From assembly GCF_000252125.1 (NCBI RefSeq), contig NZ_AHKF01000018.1:372001-436000 (forward strand): DNA of 64,000 bases, in the 5' to 3' direction. This document shows, piece after piece, positions 38,089 to 45,829 of the stretch (the first letter of the stretch is position 1; each line of letters opens with the position of its first letter). This DNA comes from Flavobacterium frigoris PS1. GTDB taxonomy: Bacteria > Bacteroidota > Bacteroidia > Flavobacteriales > Flavobacteriaceae. The position numbers and the translations under genes were made by a program. Below the pieces are notes generated by a model that was given only the letters and a program-made list of their open reading frames with translations, was not told the DNA's origin and made no database searches.

Positions 38089-38236
38089 ACAGGATTTTTT
38101 TCAAATTTAAAAGATCGTCCTATTTGTTGAAGTAGAATGGTCTTTTTTCGAAGTAGGAGAGCGAGATCTAAATTTTATTATGTACGCATACAACATTCGA
38201 TTTAATTGTTTACTTTTCCATATAGAATTTAAACCA

Positions 38237-39811
38237 ATGGAACACGATTTTGACTACATAATAATAGGGAGCGGTTTTGGTGGCTCGGTAAGTGCTTTAC
38301 GACTTTCTGAAAAGGGGTACAAGGTAGTTGTGATTGAAAAGGGGAAATGGTATAACGCAAATGATTTTGCCAAGACCAATTGGAACCTCAGTAAATGGTT
38401 ATGGATGCCCTATTTGCGCTTTTTCGGAATCATGAAAATGAGTGTTTTTAGGCATATTGTAGTTATATCGGGTGCTGGAGTTGGTGGAGGTTCTTTGGTC
38501 TACGCAAATACATTACCCATTCCTAAAACTAATTTTTACAAATCAGGAAGCTGGAGCGAACTCGAGGATTGGGAAACGGAACTAAAGCCATTTTACCAAA
38601 CAGCACTTAAAATGCTTGGTGCTTCCAGAAATCCAAAATTATTTGACAGTGATATAGCATTAAAGGAATTGGCAAAAGAGTTAGGACGTGAAGATCAATT
38701 TGAGCATCCTGATGTAGCAGTATTCTTTGGTAAGGAAGGGAAAAGTGTAAAAGATCCCTATTTTGATGGAAATGGTCCTGACCGAGCTGGATGTACATTT
38801 TGCGGAGCTTGCATGACAGGTTGCAGACATAATGCCAAAAATACATTGGACAAAAATTACCTTTATTTAGCTCAGAAAAAGGGTGCAGAAATTCTTGCCG
38901 AAAATGAAGTGTATGATGTAAAAGCGATTAACAAAACTGATGGTGAAAGCGGATATAGCGTTAGTTTAAAATCCAGCACCAGTTTTTTTAAAAATAAAAA
39001 GGAATTCACTGCTCGAGGAGTAATATTCTCTGGCGGAGTATTGGGAACCGTAAAATTATTGCTAAAGCTAAAGGAGAAATCTTTGCCTTTGTTATCTGAT
39101 AAATTAGGAGATAATATTCGAACAAATAATGAAACGCTAATCAGTGTTTCTACTTTGGATAAAAATAAAAATCTATCAAAAGGGGTGGCAATCGGTAGTT
39201 TACTGCATACCGATGAAAATAGTCATTTAGAAATGGTACGTTATGGCGAAGGTTCAGGTTTCTGGAAGTTACTGCATTTGCCGTTGTCTAATGGGAAGAA
39301 TATAATAGCGCGTTTTGCAAATATGACTAAGCAATTAGTTAAGTTTCCTTTGAGTTACTTCAAAATCTATTTTGTAAACAGTTGGTCAAAAAGTACTACA
39401 GTCTTGTTATTCATGCAAAGCATCGACAGTACTTTAAAGTTTAAAAATAATATTTTCGGAGGACTGTCTTCCTCTGTAAGTTCGGGTGTTAAACCCAGTG
39501 CTGATATTCCTGCATCTATAGCACTCACTAAAAAATATAGTGAAATTATTGGCGGTAAACCCACTTCTTTTGTGCTGGAATCCATCGCAGGAATTCCCTC
39601 GACAGCTCATATATTAGGCGGAGCCGTAATGGGTAAGAATAGTTCAGAAGGAGTGATAAATAAGAACAACGAAGTCTTTGGTTATAAAAGCATGTTCGTT
39701 ATAGATGGTGCTATGATATCAGCAAATCCAGGGGTCAATCCGTCGCTTTCTATCACTGCCATTGCCGAAAGAGCAATGGCGCAAATCCCGTTTAATGAAA
39801 ATCGGTTTTAG
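38237..39811 (+). CDS. GMC-type FAD oxidoreductase (cholesterol-oxidase-like)
   Basis: This ~524-aa flavoprotein has the dinucleotide motif IIGSGFGGSVSALRLSEKGY near the N-terminus, the second GMC region SGAGVGGGSLVYAN, and the C-terminal FVIDGAMISANPGVNPSLSI. A Cys cluster CTFCGACMTGC sits near residues 192-202 and could bind a metal or Fe-S centre. I chose the ATG at 38237 because the protein then starts just before the FAD strand. The longer frame from 38180 adds 19 residues with no family similarity. Substrate unknown; sterol or alcohol oxidation is the family's usual chemistry. Confidence 0.85.
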   Translation: MEHDFDYIIIGSGFGGSVSALRLSEKGYKVVVIEKGKWYNANDFAKTNWNLSKWLWMPYLRFFGIMKMSVFRHIVVISGAGVGGGSLVYANTLPIPKTNFYKSGSWSELEDWETELKPFYQTALKMLGASRNPKLFDSDIALKELAKELGREDQFEHPDVAVFFGKEGKSVKDPYFDGNGPDRAGCTFCGACMTGCRHNAKNTLDKNYLYLAQKKGAEILAENEVYDVKAINKTDGESGYSVSLKSSTSFFKNKKEFTARGVIFSGGVLGTVKLLLKLKEKSLPLLSDKLGDNIRTNNETLISVSTLDKNKNLSKGVAIGSLLHTDENSHLEMVRYGEGSGFWKLLHLPLSNGKNIIARFANMTKQLVKFPLSYFKIYFVNSWSKSTTVLLFMQSIDSTLKFKNNIFGGLSSSVSSGVKPSADIPASIALTKKYSEIIGGKPTSFVLESIAGIPSTAHILGGAVMGKNSSEGVINKNNEVFGYKSMFVIDGAMISANPGVNPSLSITAIAERAMAQIPFNENRF

Positions 39812-39963
39812 AATAATTAATAAAAAGTATTCTGTCTTGAATAGTCTTTTTCGGTACTATAACTCGGGTATATTAAATTAATTGCTTAATTTAGGGAGGT
39901 ATAAATAGGAAACAATAAGCCAATCGGAGTATAAGAATTTATGATTGACTTTAAAATCATTGA
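39812..39963. other. Spacer after the GMC oxidoreductase gene
   Basis: No gene is supported here. It leads into the membrane-protein remnant at 39964-40167. A weak hairpin-like stretch with T-rich sequence follows the stop codon but is not a convincing terminator. Confidence 0.35.
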
Positions 39964-40167
39964 ATTATCAAAAAGAAACTCAAATCAGCAAAGCAAGGAA
40001 TATTTGAAAGACTACATCGGGAGCCTTATTATAGCCACCCTAGATTGAAGTTTATTCCCAATATTATTGTCAATCTAATTAGTTTTACCATTTCATTTGC
40101 CGTTGTGGCCAGTTTATTATTTCTACTATTACGTTATTTGATAAATAAATTTTACCATTTAAACTAG
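39964..40167 (+). pseudogene. Remnant of a small membrane protein gene
   Basis: A 67-codon open stretch without ATG reads a basic segment (KKKLKSAKQGIFERLHREPY) followed by a ~30-residue hydrophobic segment (IVNLISFTISFAVVASLLF and on) and stops at TAG. A second frame gives MIDFKIIELSKRNSNQQ upstream, so a frameshift near 39960-40020 could join a start to the membrane part. I do not recognise the family. It may be a real short gene with an unusual start or a decayed one. Confidence 0.35.
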
Positions 40168-40209
40168 AATGGCTATTTGCAATAATGATTTTCGATGCAA
40201 TTGATTTAG

Positions 40210-41082
40210 CTACGCTTTAGAAGTCAAGGTTGATCCAGCCGATGCGATTACGACAAATATAACAGCTACAACCTCGTTAAGAGCAAGATATTCCTGCAAG
40301 AATATCAGCGCGCAAATAGAAGCTGCTGCCGGTTCTAAACTCATTAAAATACTAAATGTACGGGCAGGAAGTTGGCCAAGTGCTTTCATTTCTAATGTAA
40401 ATGGAATGGCACTGGATAACAAGGCAAGTGCTACTCCTAAAGAAAGAAATGTGGGTGTAAGATTATTGAGTCCGTTTCCCATAATTCCAAAAGGGACAAT
40501 CAATAGCGAAGCAAAGAGCATTCCGGTCGCAACGGCCTCTCCATCTTTCATTACTTTTGAAACTTTCCCTCCCAAAACGATATAAAAAGCCCAAAAGGCT
40601 CCTGCCAATAAAGCGAATAAAACACCTAAAACGTTTATTCCGTTATTTGTCCAAGGTGCAATCAAAACAATTCCTGCTGCTGCCAGAAGTACCCATAAAT
40701 AATCGATAAAACGTTTTGAACCAAAAACAGCTACCAGTAGAGGGCCTATAAATTCTAGTGTGACCGCCAGACCAATTGGAATTCTCTCTATTGCCATGTA
40801 AAAAATTAAATTCATAGCTCCCAGGCACAAACCATAGGGAATTACAACTTTCCATTGCTTAGGGGTAATCTTGAATAAATTGGGTCTGTAAACTGCAAAG
40901 AGTATGATGGCTGAAATACCAATTCTCAGGGAGGCGGTTCCAGCCGCACCAATAGCAGGGAAAAGACTTTTTGCAATTGCCGCACCAGACTGAACGCTTA
41001 TTATTGCAAAAAGTACGGCTGGTATTGGAGGTATGTTGAGTAGTTTATTTTTCACTTTATTCTGCAGATATTTTGTAAGCAA
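40210..41082 (-). CDS. EamA/RhtA-family metabolite exporter
   Basis: This 290-aa protein has ten hydrophobic helices in two EamA repeats. It resembles the RhtA threonine/homoserine exporter group: the start LNIPPIPAVLFAIISVQSG, then AIERIPIGLAVTLEFIGPL and SSAIPFTLEMKAL. It probably exports amino acids or related metabolites; the substrate is not predictable. No operon partner. Confidence 0.85.
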   Translation of the reverse strand: MLTKYLQNKVKNKLLNIPPIPAVLFAIISVQSGAAIAKSLFPAIGAAGTASLRIGISAIILFAVYRPNLFKITPKQWKVVIPYGLCLGAMNLIFYMAIERIPIGLAVTLEFIGPLLVAVFGSKRFIDYLWVLLAAAGIVLIAPWTNNGINVLGVLFALLAGAFWAFYIVLGGKVSKVMKDGEAVATGMLFASLLIVPFGIMGNGLNNLTPTFLSLGVALALLSSAIPFTLEMKALGQLPARTFSILMSLEPAAASICALIFLQEYLALNEVVAVIFVVIASAGSTLTSKA

Positions 41083-41154
41083 AAGTACATAATTTATAAT
41101 AGTGTAAGTTCGCTTTGTAATAAATGATTAAATAGTAAAGAAGAACGACACTAT

Positions 41155-41198
41155 GTAACATATATCACCAATATCAAACAATAGAAAGTCTAAATTTG
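41155..41198 (+). promoter_or_regulatory. Promoter with Crp/Fnr-type operator upstream of the TlpA-like gene
   Basis: GTAACATATATCAC (41155-41168) is followed after exactly 22 bp by TAAATTTG (41191-41198), a perfect TAnnTTTG. It reads rightward toward the TlpA-like gene, leaving a leader of about 155-160 bases in which I see no open frame. The opposite orientation (toward the EamA gene) has no -7 box at that spacing. Confidence 0.65.
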
Positions 41199-41362
41199 CA
41201 GGGCAATTGATAATCTATATAATAGAAGCTTTTATAGTTTTTTTGATAAGCACATCTGTTCAAAACATGTAGGGGTCTAAATTTTTAGCCATACTATTTA
41301 TCTTAAAAAATCTAATAAGTTTCTCAACGAATCTTTAATTCAACTTTATTAAAAAATAAAAA

Positions 41363-41935
41363 ATGCGCTTTAAAACACCTAAAAAATCAACGCTACAAAA
41401 TATTGCTTTTATTATCTTTTTAGGCTTACTTTTATTTAGTCCAGTAGGGACGTTTTTAAAAGTACAAGTCAGTCGTTTATTGTCTTTTTCGCCAAAAACG
41501 ATAGAAGTAAGCGAACAAAAGAAGCTTTCAACATACCAATGGCAATTGCTTGATAGCAATGGAAATACGGTTTCTCTAGATGAATATAAAGGAAAAATAA
41601 TTTTCGTTAATTTTTGGGCTACATGGTGCCCGCCTTGTATTGCCGAAATGCCTAGTTTGAATAAACTATATGCAGATTATCAAGACAAGATCGTATTTTT
41701 ATTCGTGACAACTGATTCTTTCGAAAAAGCAAATACTTTTTTGGTTAAAGAAAATTTACAGCTTCCTATATTTCATTCGGTTTCTAATCCACCTATAGAT
41801 ATGGAGTCTGAAACGATACCGGCAACTTACGTAATTGATCAGCATCAGAATGTGATAATAGCAAAAATAGGCCCAGCAGATTGGAACAGTGATGCATTCA
41901 GATTAAAATTAGATGATTTGCTTAAGGACCAATAA
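41363..41935 (+). CDS. TlpA-like thioredoxin-fold protein, membrane-anchored
   Basis: This 190-aa protein has one N-terminal helix (about residues 14-30) as an anchor, then a TlpA/ResA thioredoxin fold with active site NFWATWCPPCIAEMP. It would act on thiols in the periplasm, for example in cytochrome maturation or disulfide reduction. The upstream transcript may belong to the sulfide regulon (site at 41155). An OsmC-family gene follows 48 bp downstream, probably in the same transcript. Confidence 0.9.
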   Translation: MRFKTPKKSTLQNIAFIIFLGLLLFSPVGTFLKVQVSRLLSFSPKTIEVSEQKKLSTYQWQLLDSNGNTVSLDEYKGKIIFVNFWATWCPPCIAEMPSLNKLYADYQDKIVFLFVTTDSFEKANTFLVKENLQLPIFHSVSNPPIDMESETIPATYVIDQHQNVIIAKIGPADWNSDAFRLKLDDLLKDQ

Positions 41936-41983
41936 GGAAACAAAACGGTCAGTTTTCATTACTTTTGAAATAAAAATAAAGAA

Positions 41984-42454
41984 ATGGGGTTCAAGCATAT
42001 ATTTAAAGCAAAATTGAATTGGTTTTCCAATGAAAAAGTGGCAGTCTCAACTACTAGGCGTTACACCAAAAACCATACGATTGCCATAGAAGGGAAAGAA
42101 ATTTTAAATGTTTCGGCTGCAAAAGCTTTCAAAGGAGATCCTCAATTACACAATCCGGAAGACATGCTGCTAAGTAGTGTCGTTTCCTGCCATATGATGT
42201 CCTATTTATATGTTTGTGCTCAAAACGGAATAGAGGTCGTGTCCTATACTGATGCCGCTGAGGCAACGCTTGAGGTTTTAGAGAATGGTTCAGGTCGATT
42301 TACTGAAGTACGGCTTTATCCTAAAGTTACTATCACCCAAGTAGAAAAAATAAACGAAGCATTAAGCTTGCACACAAAAGCGAATGAACTTTGCTTTATT
42401 GCCAATTCTTGCAATTTTCCAATTATGCATTTTGCTAGTTGTGAAGTAGTGTAG
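41984..42454 (+). CDS. OsmC-family peroxide/thiol stress protein
   Basis: This 156-aa OsmC/Ohr-fold protein has the first Cys region SSVVSCHMMSYLYVC and the second near LCFIANSCNFPI. OsmC proteins reduce organic hydroperoxides and some members react with sulfane sulfur. Its place behind a TlpA-like protein and a possible sulfide-regulon promoter makes a link to persulfide stress conceivable (inference). A bidirectional terminator separates it from the convergent tmRNA gene. Confidence 0.88.
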   Translation: MGFKHIFKAKLNWFSNEKVAVSTTRRYTKNHTIAIEGKEILNVSAAKAFKGDPQLHNPEDMLLSSVVSCHMMSYLYVCAQNGIEVVSYTDAAEATLEVLENGSGRFTEVRLYPKVTITQVEKINEALSLHTKANELCFIANSCNFPIMHFASCEVV

Positions 42455-42462
42455 GTTGAAAA

Positions 42463-42497
42463 AAAAAATCTGTAATTCAATGAATTACAGATTTTTT
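42463..42497. terminator. Bidirectional terminator between the OsmC gene and tmRNA
   Basis: A 17-bp perfect inverted repeat (AAAAAATCTGTAATTCA / TGAATTACAGATTTTTT) with A and T runs on both sides serves both the rightward OsmC gene and the leftward ssrA gene. Confidence 0.85.
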
Positions 42498-42498
42498 G

Positions 42499-42892
42499 TG
42501 GAGTCGCCGAGAATCGAACTCGGGTCCAAACAAGCAACTAAAAGGCTTTCTACACGTTTATTTCCTGATTAGATTTTCGATAGTGAGCCAGGCCAGAAAC
42601 AGCCACTCAATACTTATCTTCTTTATTTCGAAGTCCACCCGAAGCTTATGGAAATCTAGGTTTAAATTTACGATTCACCTTTATCGACCGCTATAAACCA
42701 AAGCTTTCGAGGTAAATCCTGCTTTCCTATCTAATAGGAACTAGGCTAATCTTACTATGATTCAGATTATGCAGCAAGAGCGTAGTTTCCTTCGCCGTGT
42801 ATGTGTTTTGGAACCTTTTATTAACGAGAATTGTCCCAGTTCTCCACGTGCTTACTTTTCAATTCGACTTGCTGTCAAAACCAGTCGACCCC
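42499..42892 (-). ncRNA. ssrA: tmRNA (ssrA), tag peptide GEGNYALAA
   Basis: Read on the minus strand, the gene starts GGGGTCGACTGGTTTTGACA and ends in a T-arm/acceptor that gives CTCGGCGACTCC plus A. The 5' GGGGUCG pairs with 3' CGACUCC as the tRNA-like acceptor stem. The tag frame is at 42767-42796: GGC GAA GGA AAC TAC GCT CTT GCT GCA TAA, i.e. GEGNYALAA, close to the Bacteroides-type tag GETNYALAA. The length is about 394 nt, normal for tmRNA. The terminal CCA is not encoded. It rescues stalled ribosomes by adding the degradation tag. Confidence 0.95.
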
Positions 42893-42997
42893 TTTATTAC
42901 TATTCAAAGGATTAATTTGAAAGTGCAAAGGTATTCCTTTTTAACAGAAATAGACCTATTTGCATTACTTATATTATCTTCAATAATCATTCCTTTT

Positions 42998-44182
42998 TTA
43001 TTCGTCAGCTAATTTGAATGGATAATCACCAAACAGCGGCGCTAAATTTTTTACTTTGTAAGTTCTTCGGTCCATTTTGTTCGACAATGCAATGATAGTT
43101 ACTTTTTCGTCAGGCATGGTAATATAGGCAGATGTATTGCCGTGCCACCAACCATTATGGAAATAGAAATTTTTTCCAGTGTCCCAATTGACCATGCGTA
43201 TTCCCAGACCGTAGTTTTTTGTTCCCTTATGTTCATTACTATACCCTATATAAGCTAGCTTTAATAACTTAGGGTCAAGGAAATTTGCTGAGTTACGACC
43301 ATCGTCAAACTTCAATAAATCTCTAGGAGTCGAATAGATGTTTTTATCACCATATACCGCGTCAAGGTAGTCCATATTAACTAAGGAAAAATTGCCTCTA
43401 TATGATGGAGTTGCAGTTTTCTTGTCTTTCTCATAATCGAATACATAAGTGTTTGTCATTCCCAATGGTTTGAAAATGATTTTTTCCATGGCATCTTTAT
43501 AAGTCATACCCGTTATTTTTTCTATAACTAGTGCCAACATGGCATAATTAGTATTACAATAACTAAATCGACTATCAGTGCGGAATTCCAAATCAATACC
43601 TTTGGTTGCCATAATTGTCAGTATGTCCTGATTAGTTAAAATTTTATGTCTATCCCAAACACCCTTTTTTTCGGTAAAATAGGCATAGTTACGCATCCCC
43701 GTTCTATGAGTCAATAATGTTTTTATGGTAACATCAGGATATGGAAAGTCTTTTAAAATCGTGGTAACTTTTTGATCTAAAGTCAGTTTCTTTTCGCTTA
43801 ACAACTTTAATACCGCGGTAGCTGTAATCACTTTGCTTACTGATGCTATGTGAAGCGGGGTAGCACTTGTCATAGATGATTTTTCTTTATAGTTGGCGTA
43901 GCCATCGTACTTTTCGAAAATAATCTGTCCATTTTGTGCCACTAGAAAACCACCGTTTACACCTTGACGCCCCCAGTTTTTACTGTAAAAAGAGGCTATG
44001 GATTTATTTTTGCCCTCAATATATTGGTCGCTAAGTTTTGGCCTTGCTTTTATTAAAACAACGGAGTCGATAACTTTCTTTTCAGAGGAATTAGAGGCGG
44101 AGTCATTCTTTTGCTTACAAGAGCTCAAAACCAATAACAGCATGAGTATTTGTAGTATATTTGCTTTTTTTATAAAAATCAT
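42998..44182 (-). CDS. Serine hydrolase of the beta-lactamase/DD-peptidase (class C-like) family, lipoprotein
   Basis: This 394-aa lipoprotein has a signal ending in LSSC (Cys 22). Catalytic Ser 114 and Lys 117 are in ASVSK and the YCN motif is near residue 210; KDAMEKIIFKPLGM is a typical family segment. Such secreted hydrolases act on peptidoglycan peptides, esters or D-amino-acid substrates. It is not necessarily an antibiotic resistance enzyme. A TAnnTTTG box (TATATTTG on the minus strand near 44203-44210) lies just upstream. Confidence 0.88.
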   Translation of the reverse strand: MIFIKKANILQILMLLLVLSSCKQKNDSASNSSEKKVIDSVVLIKARPKLSDQYIEGKNKSIASFYSKNWGRQGVNGGFLVAQNGQIIFEKYDGYANYKEKSSMTSATPLHIASVSKVITATAVLKLLSEKKLTLDQKVTTILKDFPYPDVTIKTLLTHRTGMRNYAYFTEKKGVWDRHKILTNQDILTIMATKGIDLEFRTDSRFSYCNTNYAMLALVIEKITGMTYKDAMEKIIFKPLGMTNTYVFDYEKDKKTATPSYRGNFSLVNMDYLDAVYGDKNIYSTPRDLLKFDDGRNSANFLDPKLLKLAYIGYSNEHKGTKNYGLGIRMVNWDTGKNFYFHNGWWHGNTSAYITMPDEKVTIIALSNKMDRRTYKVKNLAPLFGDYPFKLADE

Positions 44183-44360
44183 TTTTGTGGTTCTATCAAG
44201 GGCAAATATATAGAATCAATCTCTTTAGTTAAGTTTTTTTTTAAACCTTAACAGTATTTTATTAAAGTGAAAAAACCAATTTTTCTATCGTTTTGGCCAT
44301 CAGCTTTTAATATTTCCCAGAGTTTATATTTTTTATGAAGGAAAAATTAATTCAATAAAA

Positions 44361-44380
44361 ATTGTTATATTTGTAACAAT
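44361..44380 (+). promoter_or_regulatory. Promoter -7 box inside a palindrome upstream of the lysine dehydrogenase-like gene
   Basis: ATTGTTA-TATTTG-TAACAAT is a perfect 7-bp inverted repeat with a 6-base centre. It contains TATATTTG (44366-44373), a perfect TAnnTTTG -7 box, 51 bp before the ATG. A repressor binding here would occlude the promoter. It differs from the GTRAY-N4-RTYAC sites. Confidence 0.5.
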
Positions 44381-44424
44381 ACAGATAGATAAAGTTACAA
44401 TAAAACTAAAGCATCAATAAAGAT

Positions 44425-45630
44425 ATGAAATTCGGAATTTTAAAAGAAAGAAAGAGTCCACCGGACAGAAGAGTAGTTTTTTCCCCAAATGCATTAGTTC
44501 AATTGAAAGAGCTTTATCCTGACGCTGTTTTAAAAGTGGAAAGTTCTGACATTCGAATATTCACAGATGATCAATATAAAAATTTAGGAATTGAAGTTAC
44601 CGAAGATATCAGTGATTGCGATGTGTTATTTGGGGTGAAGGAAGTCCCTGTATATAATTTAATTCCAAATAAATCTTATTTCTTTTTTTCACACACGATA
44701 AAAAAGCAACCCTATAACAGAACGTTATTACAAACAATTCTGGAAAGAAATATTACGATGTATGATCATGAAACTATAGTTGATGCTAGTGGGCGACGAT
44801 TAATTGGTTTTGGGAGATACGCAGGTATTGTAGGAGCATATAATACTATTCGCGCTTTTGGGATAAAATTTGAATTGTTTAAATTGCCAAAAGCAGAAAC
44901 GCTGTCTGGAAGAGAAGAGTTGATTTCCCAATTAAAACGAATTATTTTTCCTCCGATTAAATTTGTAGTTACTGGAAGTGGTAAAGTAGGGAGCGGGATA
45001 AAAGAAGTTCTTGATGCCATAAAAATTACTGAAGTTTCAGTTGATAATTTCTTAAATAAAAAATATGCTCAAGCAGTATATATCCAGATAGACGTATTGG
45101 ATTATAACAAACGTATCGATGGCCAGGTATTAAACTGTAAGGATTTTTATACTAATCCAAAAGAGTACGTTGGTAACTTTGAACGTTTTACCAAGGTAGC
45201 TGATATTATCATTACAGGTCATTTTCATGGGAATGATGCGCCAGATATTCTTACCAAAGCCATGTTACAATCCAAAGATTGTAAAGTAAAAGTGGTAGGT
45301 GACGTTTCTTGCGATATTGATGGTCCTATTGGATGTACACTGAGAGCGTCAACGATTGCGGAGCCTTTGTATGGCTATTTGCCTTCAGAACACAAGGAAG
45401 TAGATGTTTTTCATCCCGCCGCTATTGTGGTTATGGCAGTTGATAATTTACCTTGTGAGCTACCTAAAGATGCAAGCGAGGGTTTTGGAACTATGTTCAT
45501 GGAGCACGTGATTCCTGCGTTCTTTAATGGTGATAAAGACGGAATTCTAGAAAGAGCTAAAATGACCGAAAATGGCAAATTGACGCCACGATTTAGTTAT
45601 TTACAAAACTTTGTAGACGGAAAAGAATAA
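44425..45630 (+). CDS. Saccharopine/lysine dehydrogenase-like NAD(P) enzyme
   Basis: This 401-aa protein has an alanine-dehydrogenase/PNT-type N-terminal domain (MKFGILKERKSPPDRRVVFS) and a C-terminal nucleotide-binding domain with VVTGSGKVGSGIKEVL. It resembles lysine-forming saccharopine dehydrogenase (Lys1 type) of Bacteroidota. The Arg and His positions expected in this group (for example ERKSPPDRR and YDHETI) are visible. Role in lysine metabolism is likely but not certain. A strong terminator follows. Confidence 0.8.
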   Translation: MKFGILKERKSPPDRRVVFSPNALVQLKELYPDAVLKVESSDIRIFTDDQYKNLGIEVTEDISDCDVLFGVKEVPVYNLIPNKSYFFFSHTIKKQPYNRTLLQTILERNITMYDHETIVDASGRRLIGFGRYAGIVGAYNTIRAFGIKFELFKLPKAETLSGREELISQLKRIIFPPIKFVVTGSGKVGSGIKEVLDAIKITEVSVDNFLNKKYAQAVYIQIDVLDYNKRIDGQVLNCKDFYTNPKEYVGNFERFTKVADIIITGHFHGNDAPDILTKAMLQSKDCKVKVVGDVSCDIDGPIGCTLRASTIAEPLYGYLPSEHKEVDVFHPAAIVVMAVDNLPCELPKDASEGFGTMFMEHVIPAFFNGDKDGILERAKMTENGKLTPRFSYLQNFVDGKE

Positions 45631-45670
45631 TATTGTTTCAATATATGTTGTCTTGAATTTCAAAACAAAA

Positions 45671-45704
45671 AAAGAGCTTTGAATCACTTCAAAGCTCTTT
45701 TTTT
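45671..45704 (+). terminator. Terminator after the lysine dehydrogenase-like gene
   Basis: A 13-bp stem AAAGAGCTTTGAA / TTCAAAGCTCTTT around a TCAC loop ends in seven or more T. Confidence 0.85.
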
Positions 45705-45707
45705 ATG

Positions 45708-45822
45708 GGTTTTGCACAAGGGATAGCAGCGGAAATCCTTTTTTGTCTCGTTTTTTGGGGCGAGACCAAAAAGATTGTAGCGAATAGCTCGACCCGCTTT
45801 TTTTGGCGGGATGTGCCCAAAA
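45708..45822. repeat. Flavobacterium REP-like intergenic repeat, copy B
   Basis: It contains GGATAGCAGCGGAAATCC, a T run, a hairpin GTCTCG / CGAGAC, then AAAAAGATTGTAGCGAATAGC and a second hairpin CCCGC / GCGGG. Any open frame across it is chance. It resembles copies at 18.6 kb and 55.5 kb and lies between convergent genes. Confidence 0.6.
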
Positions 45823-45829
45823 AGCACTA

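Noticed and set aside
41083..41154. Possible control of the EamA gene by the palindrome at 41155.
   Set aside because: In the leftward direction there is no TAnnTTTG box 22 bp away, unlike the rightward direction.
44361..44380. Considered as a seventh member of the GTRAY-N4-RTYAC site set.
   Set aside because: The arms (ATTGTTA/TAACAAT) have a different order and spacing, and the -7 box is inside the palindrome instead of 22 bp away.
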